DNA from: Takakia lepidozioides
Lineage: Eukaryota > Streptophyta > Takakiopsida > Takakiales > Takakiaceae
NCBI GenBank assembly: GCA_030704615.1
Contig: CM060732.1
Location: forward strand, 19,406,001 to 19,470,000
Direction: 5' to 3'
Length of the DNA: 64,000 nt
Shown here one piece after another: positions 13,136 through 25,619 of this stretch. The notes beneath the pieces were generated by a model that did not search any database, had not been told where the DNA came from, and was given only the letters and a program-made list of their open reading frames with translations. The number at the start of each line of letters is the position of its first letter. Position 1 is the stretch's first letter. Both the position numbers and the translations under genes were made by a program.

Positions 13136-16100
13136 GCCGAAGTCTAAGACACGCGGTTTTCATGAGCGGACTCCTCCAAATTTGGAAATGCAGCAGATTA
13201 AAAAATATTAAAATAATAGTTTTTTATTTGACCTTGCCGTTTTTGGAAGTTCCAGATCCTGTAATGCGGCGAAGATATGTCGTCAGTAACAACTCCGCTC
13301 ATGGTTTTTTAGATCCGCTCATGGAAATGAATGACCGTGCAACGAGAAATCCAGGATACCACGGCAAAATGATGTCGCATACTGGCCTGTATAGAGTATT
13401 CTGCGGTTTTACATGCCTTAACATTGGAATGAAGCTGACCCTTCTGCCGCGATTGAACCAATAGAGTCTGCACCAATAGAATCTGCAGTACTTCACAATT
13501 TTGTCATCTTCGGGTATTCGGCGGGAAAGGTTTGCGAGTCAACTGGGAAACGCGGTGCCCCATAACGGTTCGCACGTGCGAAAATTTTGGGGGGTTCGCT
13601 GTTGGCGACGGTCGGCTCCCTGAAGACTGGGTGCGACTATCTTGCTATGACGAAGGCCGCAACTACCAGTACCTACGATGTTACTTGGAAATGCGGCGCC
13701 GCATTTCCTTGCCGGGGATGGAATGATGAAAGCAAAGTTTGGGAGAGCAGAAAAACAGGAACCCTCCAACAAACAAAAATACAAGCACGTGGAAACATAA
13801 GTGAATGACATAGTATTATCTTAGTTCGAGCAAAACATGTTACTGGTGGGAGAGACATAAGTCGAACCTTTCTGTGGCCAAAGTCAGAGGTACTTGCAGC
13901 AGTACAGTTCTATTATAACTGAAACTCCGAAAAGGATGAGCGTAACATTGTGTTTTGGCCAGCCCGCAAGCCAAGCTCACTGGTCCCCTGGATCCATATT
14001 CAGAAGAGTGTACACCTCTTGGGGGCTCAACCCTAGTGCATGTATGAAGTGATGAGTTATGGAATTACACCGGAGTCTCTTTAGGTACATGTAGTACAGA
14101 TGCTTGCAAGGGCAGTATGATGCCCACTTCTTCGCCATGATCTGGAAGTCGGTGCAATTGCAGGTGGGTAATTCTGAAATGGTGATGGTGTACACCTCAT
14201 TGCGAACAGCTGAGCCTGCCATGGCCATCTGATACATACGCCCAAAGCCTGGTGGGGGCACTTCTGTCAAGCTCTGGATTGTACGGTTCATCCGAAGTGC
14301 ATTCCCCATCCTTGTCTCGTTCACTTTTGAGGGAGGTCACCGCCTCTTCGGTTTCCCCCAACGGTGTATAGGATGCTTAGAGTTGTCGCATCCCATTGTT
14401 CTTGCTCTCATAGGGGTCGGTGGTAGAGGCTGTGGAAGCGGAAATGGTTGTCTGGGGACGTCAGTGCGCTGCACCATCCAAAATCCTGCGGCAGTAAGGG
14501 CGTCGGCCTCAACCTGACTCAGATCGCAGCCTGGTTCCACCGGCCACACCGGGGGAGCCTTTGGCATTGTTTGTATGTCGTACTTGGGCTTTCCATACAT
14601 GCAAGTCATAATGTCGTGCCTTGCAGAACCAGAACTGGGTGGTTGTCGCCTCCGCAAACTTTGCATGGACAAATCTTCCTGTAAAAGTAGGAGCAGAGAC
14701 AGCCCCATCTGGATTCCTCCTTATCATCTCTAAACAACGTTGTCGTGTATCCACTTGAATTGCGGAACACCTGCCTCGAAACGTCGGCTTTGTGCGAGCA
14801 ATTCTCCACTGTGACGCAGACACAATCGTCTCCACAATGGTTTGGCCATACTGCATAACAGCGGGCGGAATCTGAGGCAAGCGAGCGGTGGGAATTTCTT
14901 GCACGGAATCCCCGCTTGAAGGCGATGGCGATCTGGAAACTCTTGGGCTTCCACTGCTGGAAGATACATTGTGCGGCAACATGACGGGACCTCGAGGTGT
15001 TGTCCAAATGTTCCTGTCGGATCTCCAGGAATCCTCTTCGCACCCAGGTTCCTCTTCAATCCTCCGCCTCACAGGGCAAGTATGGACGTCCTCCTCTAGG
15101 TGTTCACCTCTGCGGTGCAAAGGCGTCCCTTTGATCTTCTCTCACAATGTTGTCGCCCATTTCAGTGGATTCTTCGACCTCGAAGTTGTTCGTACCAACA
15201 ATTCCTCCCTGTCCGGCCCAAAGCCCCATTGTTTCCCGCTCAGGAACTTGTAGTACGTGGCTTGCTGCATGATTGCTCTGTCGATGTCCTCCATTGTGGC
15301 CGTCACTACGTCCACCAGATGTGCGGCAGAAGACGCTCGCCAGGAGGAGTGGACTGATTCTGCCATATTCGTGTTTGGCATGTCCGTGTCGGAATCCAAG
15401 CATCGCTTCTACAAGGACAGAAACAATGGTGAGGGAAAAATGGAAAGGTCCGTAATAGAACGACAATTGTAGGAAAAAATCTGGCATCATACCTCCCGCA
15501 TGTACTGTCCGAACTATCGATACCGGAAATGCCACCACCCCAACCAGCTGTGCAAGGCTCTCAGATTGGTTGTCTCCACTGCACCTGACGTGTTCCACCA
15601 AGCCTCGATGATAGCAAACTTAACCTCCGCGTCATCAAATGTGGGTGCATCCTTCCACACCGTACAAATGACACGGTGTTCAGCTTGAAATGAGCTAGCA
15701 ACAAATTTGGTAGTGTAGTGAGATAGACTCTGCATCCAATGGAATCCACATGATCTCTCTTTCCCTTCCATTGGAACATTGGGGTCCTCGCCATACACAC
15801 GCCGCACCGCTGCCCAGTTGGCCTGAGCGCTGTCTGCCATGAATCCCCTGAAATTGGGCTCTGGCAAACCCGCCCTTGCCATCTGCTTGTTTATGCCCTC
15901 CCACGGGGAGTGCTTGCGCGTGAGCCTAGCCACGTGAGCCTGTTAGCGTGTGAGCCCAGCCAGGCTCACGCCATGTCAGCAAGGTTTCCCACGTGCAAGA
16001 CCTAATTCCGCGGATGCCACCTATTTCCACGGAACTGTAGGCGGCTACCACGCCCCAGATTTGCCAATATTAATTTCCGAGAAGTCTCATCCCTCATCCA

Positions 16101-16431
16101 AATCTTAGTCGAATGAGAAATCACGGGTGGTTTTGTGGATAATTTTTGTCCACGGGCACAAGATATTTCAGAGAGTACAATGTCATGTTGCGTAATGAAC
16201 ACGAAGGAGAATGAGTTTGTTCTAACGAAGTTCCGTCCCCCCAATTCACATCCACTTTTCATTGATAGACGTTCTCTAGACAAACACCAGGAAATCCCTA
16301 AAGCGTCTTTGCGGTTTATGAAAAAACATGGTGCAGAACAGGTTGGCAAGACTTGCAATGTAAGACACGAATCGAAGAACAACAGGGCCAGCAACCATAC
16401 ACAATGGAAAAAACAATCCTAAAAAAAGAAT

Positions 16432-16745
16432 GCTTTCATTTCTCAAATCAAGGTTGCGTCAACGCAAGGTTGATTTGCATCACCCTCCAAAAAAAAAAAA
16501 AAAAATCAAAAAATGATGCTTTCATTTATCAAATCAAGGTTGCGTCAACGCAAGCTCCCCAAGGAAGAAGAAAAAAACAAATATTCAAAAAATGATGCTT
16601 TCATTCTCAAATCAAGGTTGCGTCAACGCAAGATTGATTTGCATCACTCCCTAGGGAGGAAATTTTTTTTTTTCAAAAAATCAAAAAATGATGCTTTCAT
16701 TTCTCAAATCAAGGTTGCGTCAACGCAAGGTTGATTTGTATCACC
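16432..16745. repeat. Four-copy palindrome array, AAGGTTGCGTCAACGCAAGG type
   Basis: Four copies at roughly 85-bp spacing share TGATGCTTTCATT, then a palindrome with arms TTGCGT/ACGCAA around CA, then GGTTGATTTG and CATCAC. A-rich linkers separate them. The core CGTCAACG is also the core of the element B palindromes, although this array lies in the MITE inside element A. Confidence 0.8.
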
Positions 16746-16904
16746 CCCAGGGAGAAATAAAGAATAAAAAATAAAATGAAGTCGTATGTCTGTCGATGTA
16801 TGTCACGTCATCAATCGTGTTGTGCGTGCCTCTACCATTTGTTGCATTCGTTCCTCAAACTCATTTGTTCATTTGCGAACACATCAAGTCACATTCAAAT
16901 GAAC

Positions 16905-17155
16905 ATTCTCGGAAATCAACCTCGTGTTAATACAAGGTTGATTTCGAGAACTTCAAATCAACCTCGTGTTAACACAAGGTTGATATCAGTTCTAGGAAAT
17001 CAACCTCGTGTTAATACAAGGTTCATTTCAAGTTCTCTGAAATCAACCTCGTTTTAACACAAGGTTGATTTCAGTTCTAGGAAATCAATCTCGTGTTAAT
17101 ACAAGGTTCATTTCAAGTTCTCTGAAATCAACCTCGTGTTAACACAAGGTTGATC
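16905..17155. repeat. Six-copy 42-bp palindrome array, AACCTCGTGTTAACACAAGG type
   Basis: Six units start at about 16914, 16956, 16998, 17039, 17081 and 17123. Each holds AAATCAACCTCGTGTTAAYA, CAAGGTT and GATTTC, an imperfect hairpin of about 30 bp, joined by AGTTCT-type linkers. Alternate copies differ at one base in each arm. Confidence 0.8.
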
Positions 17156-18674
17156 TCTGCGGACGCCCTAAACCCTTAACCCATCTCACCTTCAGATGGT
17201 GAAATCCCACGGTTATAGGCTCCACGGTTATAGGCCCACCATCTTTGTGGTGACCTGGCACAACCTTAGGTGGGCTCACGCCACATCAGCACTAGCGCCA
17301 CGTCAGCGCTGTGAGCGTAGGCTCACGCCACATCACCATTGTGTGAGCGTACGCTCACACGCTTACACGCCAGGCTCACGCGGTAGCGTCGTTGCCCATG
17401 GGGAGATGCATCTCTGACTTTGTGTCCTCCCCTTTCATCTCGCAGATTGCAATCGTCATGAGCCTCATGGAGTGATAGTCATAAACATGCGCACCCATAG
17501 TCACCCACTAATGGTTTGTAATTCGCTTGATGTGGTCAAACATCACCCAAACATTCGACAAGTTTCCAGTTGCCATGCGAGTGACCAAGTCAACTCCACT
17601 CCCAGGCCCACACGTTGACATTTTAAAAATGTAACAACGATCGGATTCGCTGCCTTGCCTTGGAAACCTGCTACCTTGGATGTAGTCATATCCAATCCTT
17701 CATTTCACCTCCAGGATTGAGTGCATGTCCGACCCCCGACCGAACTCCTGCTTGCAAGATACGATGTGATTCCGCACATTTGGACTACAAACGTGCGAGA
17801 CGGACTCCAACAGGTCAAGCATCTCCTCTTCGTTCAAGGGCACTCGGTCTGAACCATCTTCAAACATGATTTTGCCAAGAGCAATCTTGTGGGCTGCCTT
17901 GAGCTGAATCTGCTTTGGTCTGGCTCCGGGGCTCAATTTCACCTCCTCTTTTATGATGTCGTGTGCTTCCTACACAGCCTCCCGAATGTTGCCTCTCGCC
18001 AAGGGGTGGCAATGGACCCCAGCGTGTATGCAAGCTCTAGTCAAGTCCGGGAGCAAATGGATTATATAATATTGCTTGGCTCTGCACATGGACATGCACG
18101 TTGGTGGTTCTTTGCAATGTGCGCACTTGAAAGTACCCGCCGGAGCTTGGCTGGAGACAATGAATGGATGATGGGTTGTGCCAGTCCAATCCGTCTCGTT
18201 TCTCCGCCTCCTTTGGAGGGAAAGTGGAAGCAGGCGGGATTGAGGCACCTCAGCTTCCCCTGCACAGAGGACGTATCGTACACGAACACCATCAGCAATT
18301 TTCGAGCTACTGGTCTTCGTCACATACCAGGGGTGTCCGTCATGCTTTCGATCCATGTCTGTTAACATCCCTGAGGCTTTGTTTGACGAAGTAACAGGTG
18401 GAAACTCAAAGATGACATTGCCATTGACTTCGGGAGGCAGATATGCTATTTTCCTGACTGGAAATTTGGCATAGTTGAGAGCAGCCAGCTCGGAGCGAGA
18501 ACCATCGAGGTGATGTTGCCGTAGGAGCTGCACAATGGACCGGGTTGGAGTTATGCTCGAGGGTACATGCGTAGTACCTGCAGAGACGTCCATGTTGGAT
18601 TTGAACAACCGTGTGGAGGACATGGGGACCTCAATGCACTCATCTTCCTCGTCGGAAATGTCGAATACCTCCAC

Positions 18675-20160
18675 ACGAGAAGCTATGGAGGGTCTTGACG
18701 GTCCAGGTCGGGAATGATTATCGGGGAAACCTAACTACTGGTGCAACGGAAATGCGGTACCACATCTCAGTCCACTGTACAAGCAGGCCCATGGTGGAAC
18801 GGAAATGCGGTATCACATTTTGGTCGAGTGGGACTAGGAAGGCACGGTAGAAAACAATAGCGACAATGCATTTTCATCGACTCGGACACCTTGGATAGGC
18901 AAGAACGGAAATGCGGTGCCGCATTTCCGTCCGGGCTCTTTCAATGGAATCCAGAGGACGGAAATGAGGTTACACATTTCCGTCCAGTGTGCTACTTTCG
19001 ATTGCTGTTGGACAAAAATGCGGCACCGCATTTCCGTCCGAGGTGAACCTTTCAATTTTCAAGAACGGGAATGCGGCTACTCATTTCCGTCCAACATGCA
19101 ACGCCTGTAACAGTGGAATGGAAATGCGGCACCGCATTTCCGTCTAGGGAATCCTTTCTACTTTCCATAATGGAAATGCGGCACCGCAATTCCGTCCGTG
19201 GAAACCTTTCTACTTTCCTGAACGGAAATGCGGCACCGCATTTCCGTCCAACATGTCATGTATGTACGACTCGGACGGAAATGCGGCGCCGCATTTCCGT
19301 TTTGCATCTCAAGCATGCAGCAGTGCGACGGAAATGGGGTGCCGCATTTCCATCCAACAAGTAAGGTATGTAACAGTGGAACGGAAATGCGGTACCGCAT
19401 TTCCGTTGTGATTGAAAATCATGAACCACTGCAACTGAAATGCGGCACCGCATTTCCGTCCAACAAGTAAGGTATGTGACAGTGGAACGGAAATGCGGTA
19501 CCGCATCTGAAATGCGGCACCTCATTTCCGTCCGAGTCGTACCTTCGGACTTTCCAGAACGGAAATGCGGCGCCGCATTTCCATTGCAGAATCTCAGGCA
19601 TGCAGCAGTGGGACGGAAATGCGGCACCGCATTTCCGTCTGGGGGAAACCTTTATATTCTCCAGAACGGAAATGCGGTGCCGCATTTCCGTCCAACAAGT
19701 AAGGTATGTGACAGTGGAATGGAAATGCGGCACCGCATTTCCGTTTTGTATCTCAGGCTTGCAGCAGTGGGACGGAAATGTGGCGCCGCATTTCCGTTTT
19801 GTATGCCAAGCATGAAACCGCATTTCCGTTCGGGATGCAACTCAAAGCTGCCTTAACGGAAATGCGGCGCCGCATTTCCGTTTTTACTCTAACTCATCAT
19901 ACGCTGGGACGGAAATGCCATGATATGTGAACTCGTGGACCAACGGAATTGCGGCACCACATTTTGATGTCTGCACTCATGCTGGCTGAATTGGCAGGAG
20001 GCGGCGCGGCCTGACCGTTGGTTAATGATGTCTGTTTTGCGGACGGCAGACATACCTTTGACGATTCAAATGTGTAATGACGCATAGTCCATGAGGAGAC
20101 ACTCCAGCCCAGCCTTTCGAACCCAAGTGGTGCATCATCGCCGTTTCATCTTCTTTTGTC
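18675..20160. promoter_or_regulatory. Divergent intergenic region between transposase and ParB-methyltransferase (element A)
   Basis: The start regions of the two element A genes face away from each other across about 1.5 kb. Most of that space is the palindrome array at 18735-19965, so any shared promoter or silencing target lies in or next to it. I cannot see a clear TATA box. The assignment rests on position only. Confidence 0.4.
18735..19965. repeat. Main palindrome array of element A, AAATGCGGCRCCGCATTT, about 23 copies
   Basis: About 23 copies of a near-perfect palindrome, usually ACGGAAATGCGG/CACCGCATTTCCGT with a variable centre (CA, CG, TA, TG), recur every 50-55 bp. Changes in one arm are often matched in the other only at the centre. 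The intervening 20-30 bp are not unique. They fall into a few types, for example AACAAGTAAGGTATGTGACA (three near-identical copies), CTTTCTACTTTCC, and ATCTCAGGCATGCAGCAGTG. Isolated copies occur elsewhere in element A: 13687-13708, 21814-21837, 23021-23039 and 24283-24301. A second cluster lies at 25.6-26.3 kb. I saw none outside element A. Confidence 0.9.
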
Positions 20161-23100
20161 GTGTCTACTCATTCACCCCTCTCGCGCCCTTTCTATCTGC
20201 ACTCTTCGCCCCTTTTCCGCGTCTGTGTTCTTCTTATGCTCCAACCTGAGAGGGAGGAAGTTCTTGCACCAGAGAAGAGACATCGTCGCAAGCTCCGCAA
20301 GTTGTACTTCGGGCGAAGGCCAATGCCGAAGGGGAGGAAGCAGATGCGTCTTCAAGAGGAGATGGTCATCTCGCAGCAGCAGGCAACCCAGCCACCAGTG
20401 AGAGCTCCGTGCTATCGGGATGCGCGCAGCTGATCGAGCACTGAAACCCTCCCTCATTTTCGTTGTGCAATTCTTAGAGTGTATGATAGGACACTTGAAT
20501 GCAGAAGATGTTTGCATGCCTAACTCGAAAGGTGGAGGTGGTGGAGGGATCGCAGGAATCTGAAGAGCCACAGGAAGAATTCGTGGAGGTAGTTGCAGCA
20601 CGCACACCCAGCCGATCCACGAGCACGGGTCTTCCTGCCGGGCCTAGCCCTGTGCGTTTCAAGGACGCGGTTTGGAAAGGCAAGTCTTTGCAGTTCAAAG
20701 CCCCAGAGAAAGACTCGCGTTTGAAGGTCATGGAGAATCGCCAGCAGGTGTCGGGCCCTTCTCCAGCAAAGACGAAGAAGAAGCAGCCCATCCTTGAACT
20801 GGTTTCTGAACCGGACCAGGCCGTTTCCTCCCCCCCCCCCCCCAAGAGAATGAAGCAGAAGGGTGCAATGCAGATTCAAATGCAGCAAACATCTTCACCT
20901 GTAAGAATGAAGAAGCAGAAGGCAAACAGGGGGAGGTTGGAGCAGTCTCCCGCAAAACCGATTCCACGAGCTGAAGTCCAGTTCCTGCTTGATTTCCAGC
21001 CAGGTGATGTTGGGGGCTTCTCTGCTGCAGCGAAGGCAACGGGATTAACCGATTTCGTGGATCTGTCAGCGGAGGAGGGTGCTGCTGCTCAACGTTCGCA
21101 GCAGCACTTCACCACCGTTGAGGAAGAACTTCAGAATACTGCAGGCCCGGAGGAGGCCTCTGCAATTTGAGAATTGTCCGCAAAGATTCCCCAAACTTCA
21201 GCTGCAGTTGGGGATGCTCCAGCTGCTCAGCCCCTACCGCCACCTGCAGAAATGTCTCCAAAGGAATTCCAAAGTGCAGCGGATACAATGTTGGAGGAGA
21301 CACACAGTAGCATTGGCAGAGTTCTGGGCAGCAGGGTATTCCAACGGACTCTTCGAATTCCACTCTGTCGCATGGTCTCCCTTCCCATCGTCAGGCAGGC
21401 TCTTCCAGGAGATGTGGATAAGCTCAAGTTTGCATTTCAAGAAGGGTACCACCTAGGTTCGTCAGCCTTCTACGTTTCCATTGAGAATGAGGACGGCAAA
21501 ACTCGTGGACCCATTGCGGATGAATTTTCATCATGGGATACCCACTGGCACACTTGCAACGACAAATTCGAGACAATGCTGAAGGGTGATCCAAACTTCG
21601 GCCATATGTTGGGCAAAATGTTTTTTGTGTGGGACGGGAATCACCAATTTATTGCCTGGTGGGAGTACATCAAGCCGAACCATTCCAAGCATATTGGCTG
21701 GCATTACATGGTGGAGTGTGTCATCCTCAAGGTGAAGGCGGCAGACTCCTCCCTGCTCAAGAATGCCATGGCGGACCTCAACTCGTAAGATTCTCATACC
21801 CTCCCAAGCACATCCGAAATTCGGTGCCGCATTTCGGTTTCCAATCAGTTTTGTTTCCGTGCTTCATTGGACTGAACTGGAGAGTGCGCCTTGCAGGGTC
21901 ACTGAAAATGCTTACGTGCATACCCACATGGCACATATGCTGTACAGGGTGAGGAAAACTGGTCTCACTGACCCGCATGTTCGCCGAAATGCTGGAGCCC
22001 GAGCTCATTCAAAAAGCCCTTGCAAAAACAGACCGGACATGGTATCGCCTCACTATGGATGGAATGGTGGAGGTCATATACGAAGTAAGTCGTCCTCCCA
22101 TTTTCCTCTGCTCATCCTTCCCCAATTTCTAGTCATCTTTCCACTTGGATCGTATGTAATGCTTCTGCATGTTTTTCTTGGCAGTCAAACATCAAGCTAG
22201 ATTTGGCCCATGCCAAACGCTTCTTCATGGAAAGTGAGGGGCAGACAAAAACATTGCAGTCATTGACCGAGCACTTGAAGGAAGTCGGGGTCAAGTCCAG
22301 AACCAAATACAAGTCAAAGCTTGTGAAGCTGGTGGCCATTGCAGATCCGGCACTTGGAAAGGACTTCATTCCCGAGATTGCAAAACACTATTCTCGGGCC
22401 ATGCAACCGACCATGCAGTTGGAGAAACTGCATCACCTCTCAACGGCATGTGTGGAGGCGAAAGAGAAGGTGAGGTTTCAATGCACTGAAGTTCCTTCCT
22501 AGCAATAGCCACTCTTCTTCCTGCTTCTGACATTGGATCGGAAATGGCAGACACGGTGGCTGTCAATCTGGAATGCATCGGAGAGTATAAGGACCATGTG
22601 GTCTTTTCCACTCGAAGTTTCTGACCCTGCAGTGGATGTGTGGCTCAACCGCATGACTTGGTGGTTCCAGGTAATTCAAGGTACTTCCCCCGATTTGCTT
22701 TGCTGGAATGAATTCCGTGAACTGCTACTTGACAATGCATGTTGGAAACGCAGATGACGAATGCGAAGGAGCAAGTCGTAATGCATACAAATTTGTTCAG
22801 CTTGTACGTCAAATGGGATGGAACACAGACATTGGAAAACTACGTGACACGTTTCAGATGTGCGTACAAGGACAACCTCTTTGCCAGGGAGCTGCAGACA
22901 GCAAGAAGGAGCGTGGAGTTTACACACCAGGAGGGGGCGAGAAAAGCTGCAATGCGAATTGTGTACTGGTGAAGCCCAGCTCCCGTTGTATGCAAAAGCT
23001 GGGTTATGAGGTTTGCCTGGGAAATGCGGCACCGCATTCGCACTTTATCTTTTTGGATGCACTCTGCGAATATGTGGTCATAACTTGTGCTCACGCATGA

Positions 23101-25488
23101 TGACTGTCTTGCAGGTATATGAAATACGTGCTTCTTAAGACAGGGGCCCTGGCTCAAGAGCCACCGTACTTCATGGCTTGGACCGTGGCGGACCCAAGCT
23201 GTGTCTACCTACCAGAGATGCAGAAACAATGGCATGCCGCGCATCTCGTTGGATGCCCGTGGTACGTGGACATGTCTGGCGGACTTGTTGACAGATCGGA
23301 GAAAGATCTGCACATAAAAGCGGAGGAGAGGAGAAAGGAAAGACGTGTCCCTACTGGGCTTGAGTCGGCAAAGGACGTTGCTGCTCTGGAACAATCCAGA
23401 AAGGCAGCTGAGATGGCACAGAAGACGGTGGATGCAGCTGTGCAGGCTCAACAGAAGGGGTCAAAGAAGAGGACTCGCCAGCAAAGAGCAACAGTTGTGA
23501 CACCCAAGAAGACGAAGAAGTAGAAAGAGAAAGAGCATGAAGAGGGTGACGAAGAGGACTCCGATGGAGACTTTGCAACCAGCCCACCACCCGAAACACA
23601 GCCGAAATCCCATGTGCCCACCGTTGTCACGAAAGGGACGAGAACAGGCTCAGCAAAGAAGGCACTCTTCAACCCCCCGAGGGGGCACCCTTTCGAGCCG
23701 GTGGAAATGAAGAGGCCGAAAGTGGAGCCAGAAACAGTAGTTCAGTGTGTCAATGAAAGTTTCTTGGCGGCTTTGGATGGACGGGCAGCCAAGTTGGCAT
23801 ACATCAAGACCATGGAGGGTCTGAAAGGGAAGAGCACTAAAGAAGGCGGCTGAAGCAGAGCCTTCCGACACCCTTGGGTTTCTGAAGATGGTCTCGTTCT
23901 TTGAGAAGGTGTGTGCAGGGAAGGATTGCAGGAGGGGCGGAAAAGCCACCGAGTGGTTTTGCGATATGATCATCTTGGATATTCCGGATGGAGAGCCTGT
24001 GGAAGGACTGCAAGCTCTGCCATCTTGAAATAGGTACTCCGAGGACTTTTGGAAGAAATGATTCGGGCTCGCCCGCATGGTGTTGGACGACAAAGGCTGT
24101 GTGGTTGTCCTGGCGAGCAGAGGCAAAAACACGGAGACAGGAATTGCGAAGTGGACCCGCAAGAGCGCCGTCCCAATTTCTGAAGAAGAAGTGGACATGC
24201 ATCAACACATTGGGCCTTTGGTTGGAAGGGAAGAAGGTAATTAGGACATTAGCAATCGTCCTTTCATTTTGTAACCTGTTTTGAAATGCGGTGCCGCATT
24301 CGATTTCTAATCGTTCCCCACTGTGTATGCAGACAAAGTAGTTCGATGCATACTGCTTTGTGAAGGAGAACTCAACCTTTGCTTTCCGGAAGGAGGGATT
24401 GCTAGTTGACCCGAACTGCGACCCCATCGATTACGACGTCCTGTTCAACAACGTTCCCGACAACGTTCCCACGGAACTCCTCCCCCATACCCTCACTTCA
24501 ACGGATCCCCTGCGGTATTCACGGACTCGGAGCCCTGCCTTCATCCAGACAATTATGGAGGCATGCACTGACATGGAGGGCAGAGTGCTGGACCTCATCT
24601 GTGGAACAGGTATGCAGATTCTTGTATTATGTTGTTATATGAATTCTCATTTTGTTCAAATTCGCCATGTGTGAAGGGCCAATTTTTAATGAGTGGATGG
24701 CATTGTAACATGTGCCTCAATGTGGGCTGGGCGATTTTCCGACCAGCACCTGTTTGCCTACGAGGAGGACACATCCGTCTGGGGATCCCATCTGGAAGGG
24801 CTTCAACGGAATGTGAAGGCTCCCATCGAAGCCAAAGATACCTCGGATGATTCGTCGGACTCGGAGGAAGAGACAGTGGACATTGATGCCGAGGAGAACC
24901 CGGAATACGAGTGAGTGCAAACATTGTAAGTTTGCAAAGCCTTCTGGGTGATTTTTTGTCACACGCATTTCTGGACTGTGGTTCTCATTGGTCTCGTGGG
25001 TGATTGTTATGTGCAGGATTCCAGGATCCGGGTCGAAACCTGTAGGGCCTACATTTCTTGCCAGGAAGAATGTCCCGTTCTTTGCGAGGACCGACTTCAT
25101 GAAGAGCCCAGTGAAGGACTACTCCCTTCCTAGTTATGCAGCTAAACTTGCAAATACAGCGATTAGACGATGTGAGAATCCCAGTAAAGTAGAGCTTATT
25201 TTGGAGAGGGCTAGGGAGGACAGAAGGATAACGAAAGAGTTGGCAGCAGCTGAGACAGGTAGACGGGTGCGAAAGTATATATGTGATTCAACGGAAGAGA
25301 GCGATGCAGACAGGGAGGACGACGACCCAACGGAGGTGAGATGGTCAGTTCCGCAAGGGGAAGATGAGATTTTCGAGAGCCTGGCCAACGAGCAGTCCGC
25401 TGGACATGAGAAAGGCAATGACGGGGTGGAAGGGGAGCAGGACAGTCAAGGACAGGATGACGATAATGATGATTTTCAAGATTGGTAG
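20161..25488 (+). pseudogene. ParB-like/DNA-methyltransferase fusion gene, element A copy
   Basis: Exons are approximately 20161-20397, 20505-21784, 21897-22084, 22184-22470, 22548-22671, 22751-22970, 23116-24236, 24333-24608, 24.71-24.91 kb and 25019-25488. The order matches the element B copy throughout. It starts with a basic N-terminus (RKLRKLYFGRRPMPKGRKQM), then a ParB/sulfiredoxin-like domain (IPLCRMVSLPIVRQ ... FVWDGNHQFIAW). A helical middle is followed by a methyltransferase in permuted order: FCDMIILDIPDGE (motif IV position), then SPAFIQTIMEACTDMEGRVL and DLICGTG (motif I), then LFAYEEDTSVW. The tail is acidic. Lesions: TGA at 21168-21170, TAG at 23521-23523, TAG at 24339-24341, and frameshifts near 21970, 23840 and 24.02-24.2 kb. 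Bacterial and phage proteins that join ParB and a DNA modification methylase (COG1475 plus COG0863 type) have the same order. The eukaryotic function is unknown. Confidence 0.75.
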
Positions 25489-25619
25489 AATTTTAATTAA
25501 TTCTCTGTACATTTACATTCTCTTCCAGAGTATATAAAGGAAATTATCCCCGCTATTGATGTCCCCTCTCCAATGTGCTTCTAAACGACACCATCTTCCC
25601 AACCACGTCCTTCTCAAAA

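Larger units (their letters stand above)
15911..17394. mobile_element. Nested MITE-like non-autonomous MULE with palindrome arrays
   Basis: It splits the element A transposase between VMFDHIKR and GFMADSAQAN. It is flanked by an 11-bp duplication matching at 10 positions: CCCACGGGGAG at 15900-15910 and CCCATGGGGAG at 17395-17405. The ends carry GCGTGAGCC-type inverted repeats and iterated CTCACGCCACGTCAGC-like motifs. These match the ends of element B, as do CCACGGTTATAGGC near the right end and CCGCGG near the left. It encodes nothing I recognise. It therefore looks like a deletion derivative of the element B family, mobilised after element A was already in place. Confidence 0.75.
13977..18674 (-). 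pseudogene. MULE transposase with SWIM finger (element A), interrupted by a MITE
   Basis: The reading blocks align in order with the element B transposase. They are an acidic N-terminus (18674 down), MDRKHDGHPW, a Cys/His domain ending ACIHAGVHCHP, then FKMSTCGPGSG and VMFDHIKR (first catalytic Asp). Next come GFMADSAQAN (second Asp, about 15.84 kb) and NMAESVHSSW (Glu, about 15.36 kb). APTFTGRF..FWFCKARHYD follows, and the SWIM finger TCNCTDF..CPCKHLYYMYL is at 14.17-14.07 kb. Lesions: TAG stops at 17970-17972 and 17508-17510, frameshifts near the insertion and in the C-terminal third, and the 1.48-kb insertion at 15911-17394 between the first and second catalytic Asp. The N-terminal Cys/His region has the HxH ending typical of WRKY/GCM1-type MULE domains. 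The divergent partner is the ParB-methyltransferase gene. Confidence 0.8.

Noticed and set aside
19071-19856. Overlapping ORFs on both strands reading MRHRISVQ-type repeats (also 25.5-26.3 kb)
   Set aside because: They are translations of the palindrome array in several frames and have no independent support as proteins.
18735-19965. CRISPR array
   Set aside because: The repeat-spacer look is superficial: spacers recur, repeats are themselves full palindromes with variable centres, there are no cas genes, and the setting is eukaryotic.
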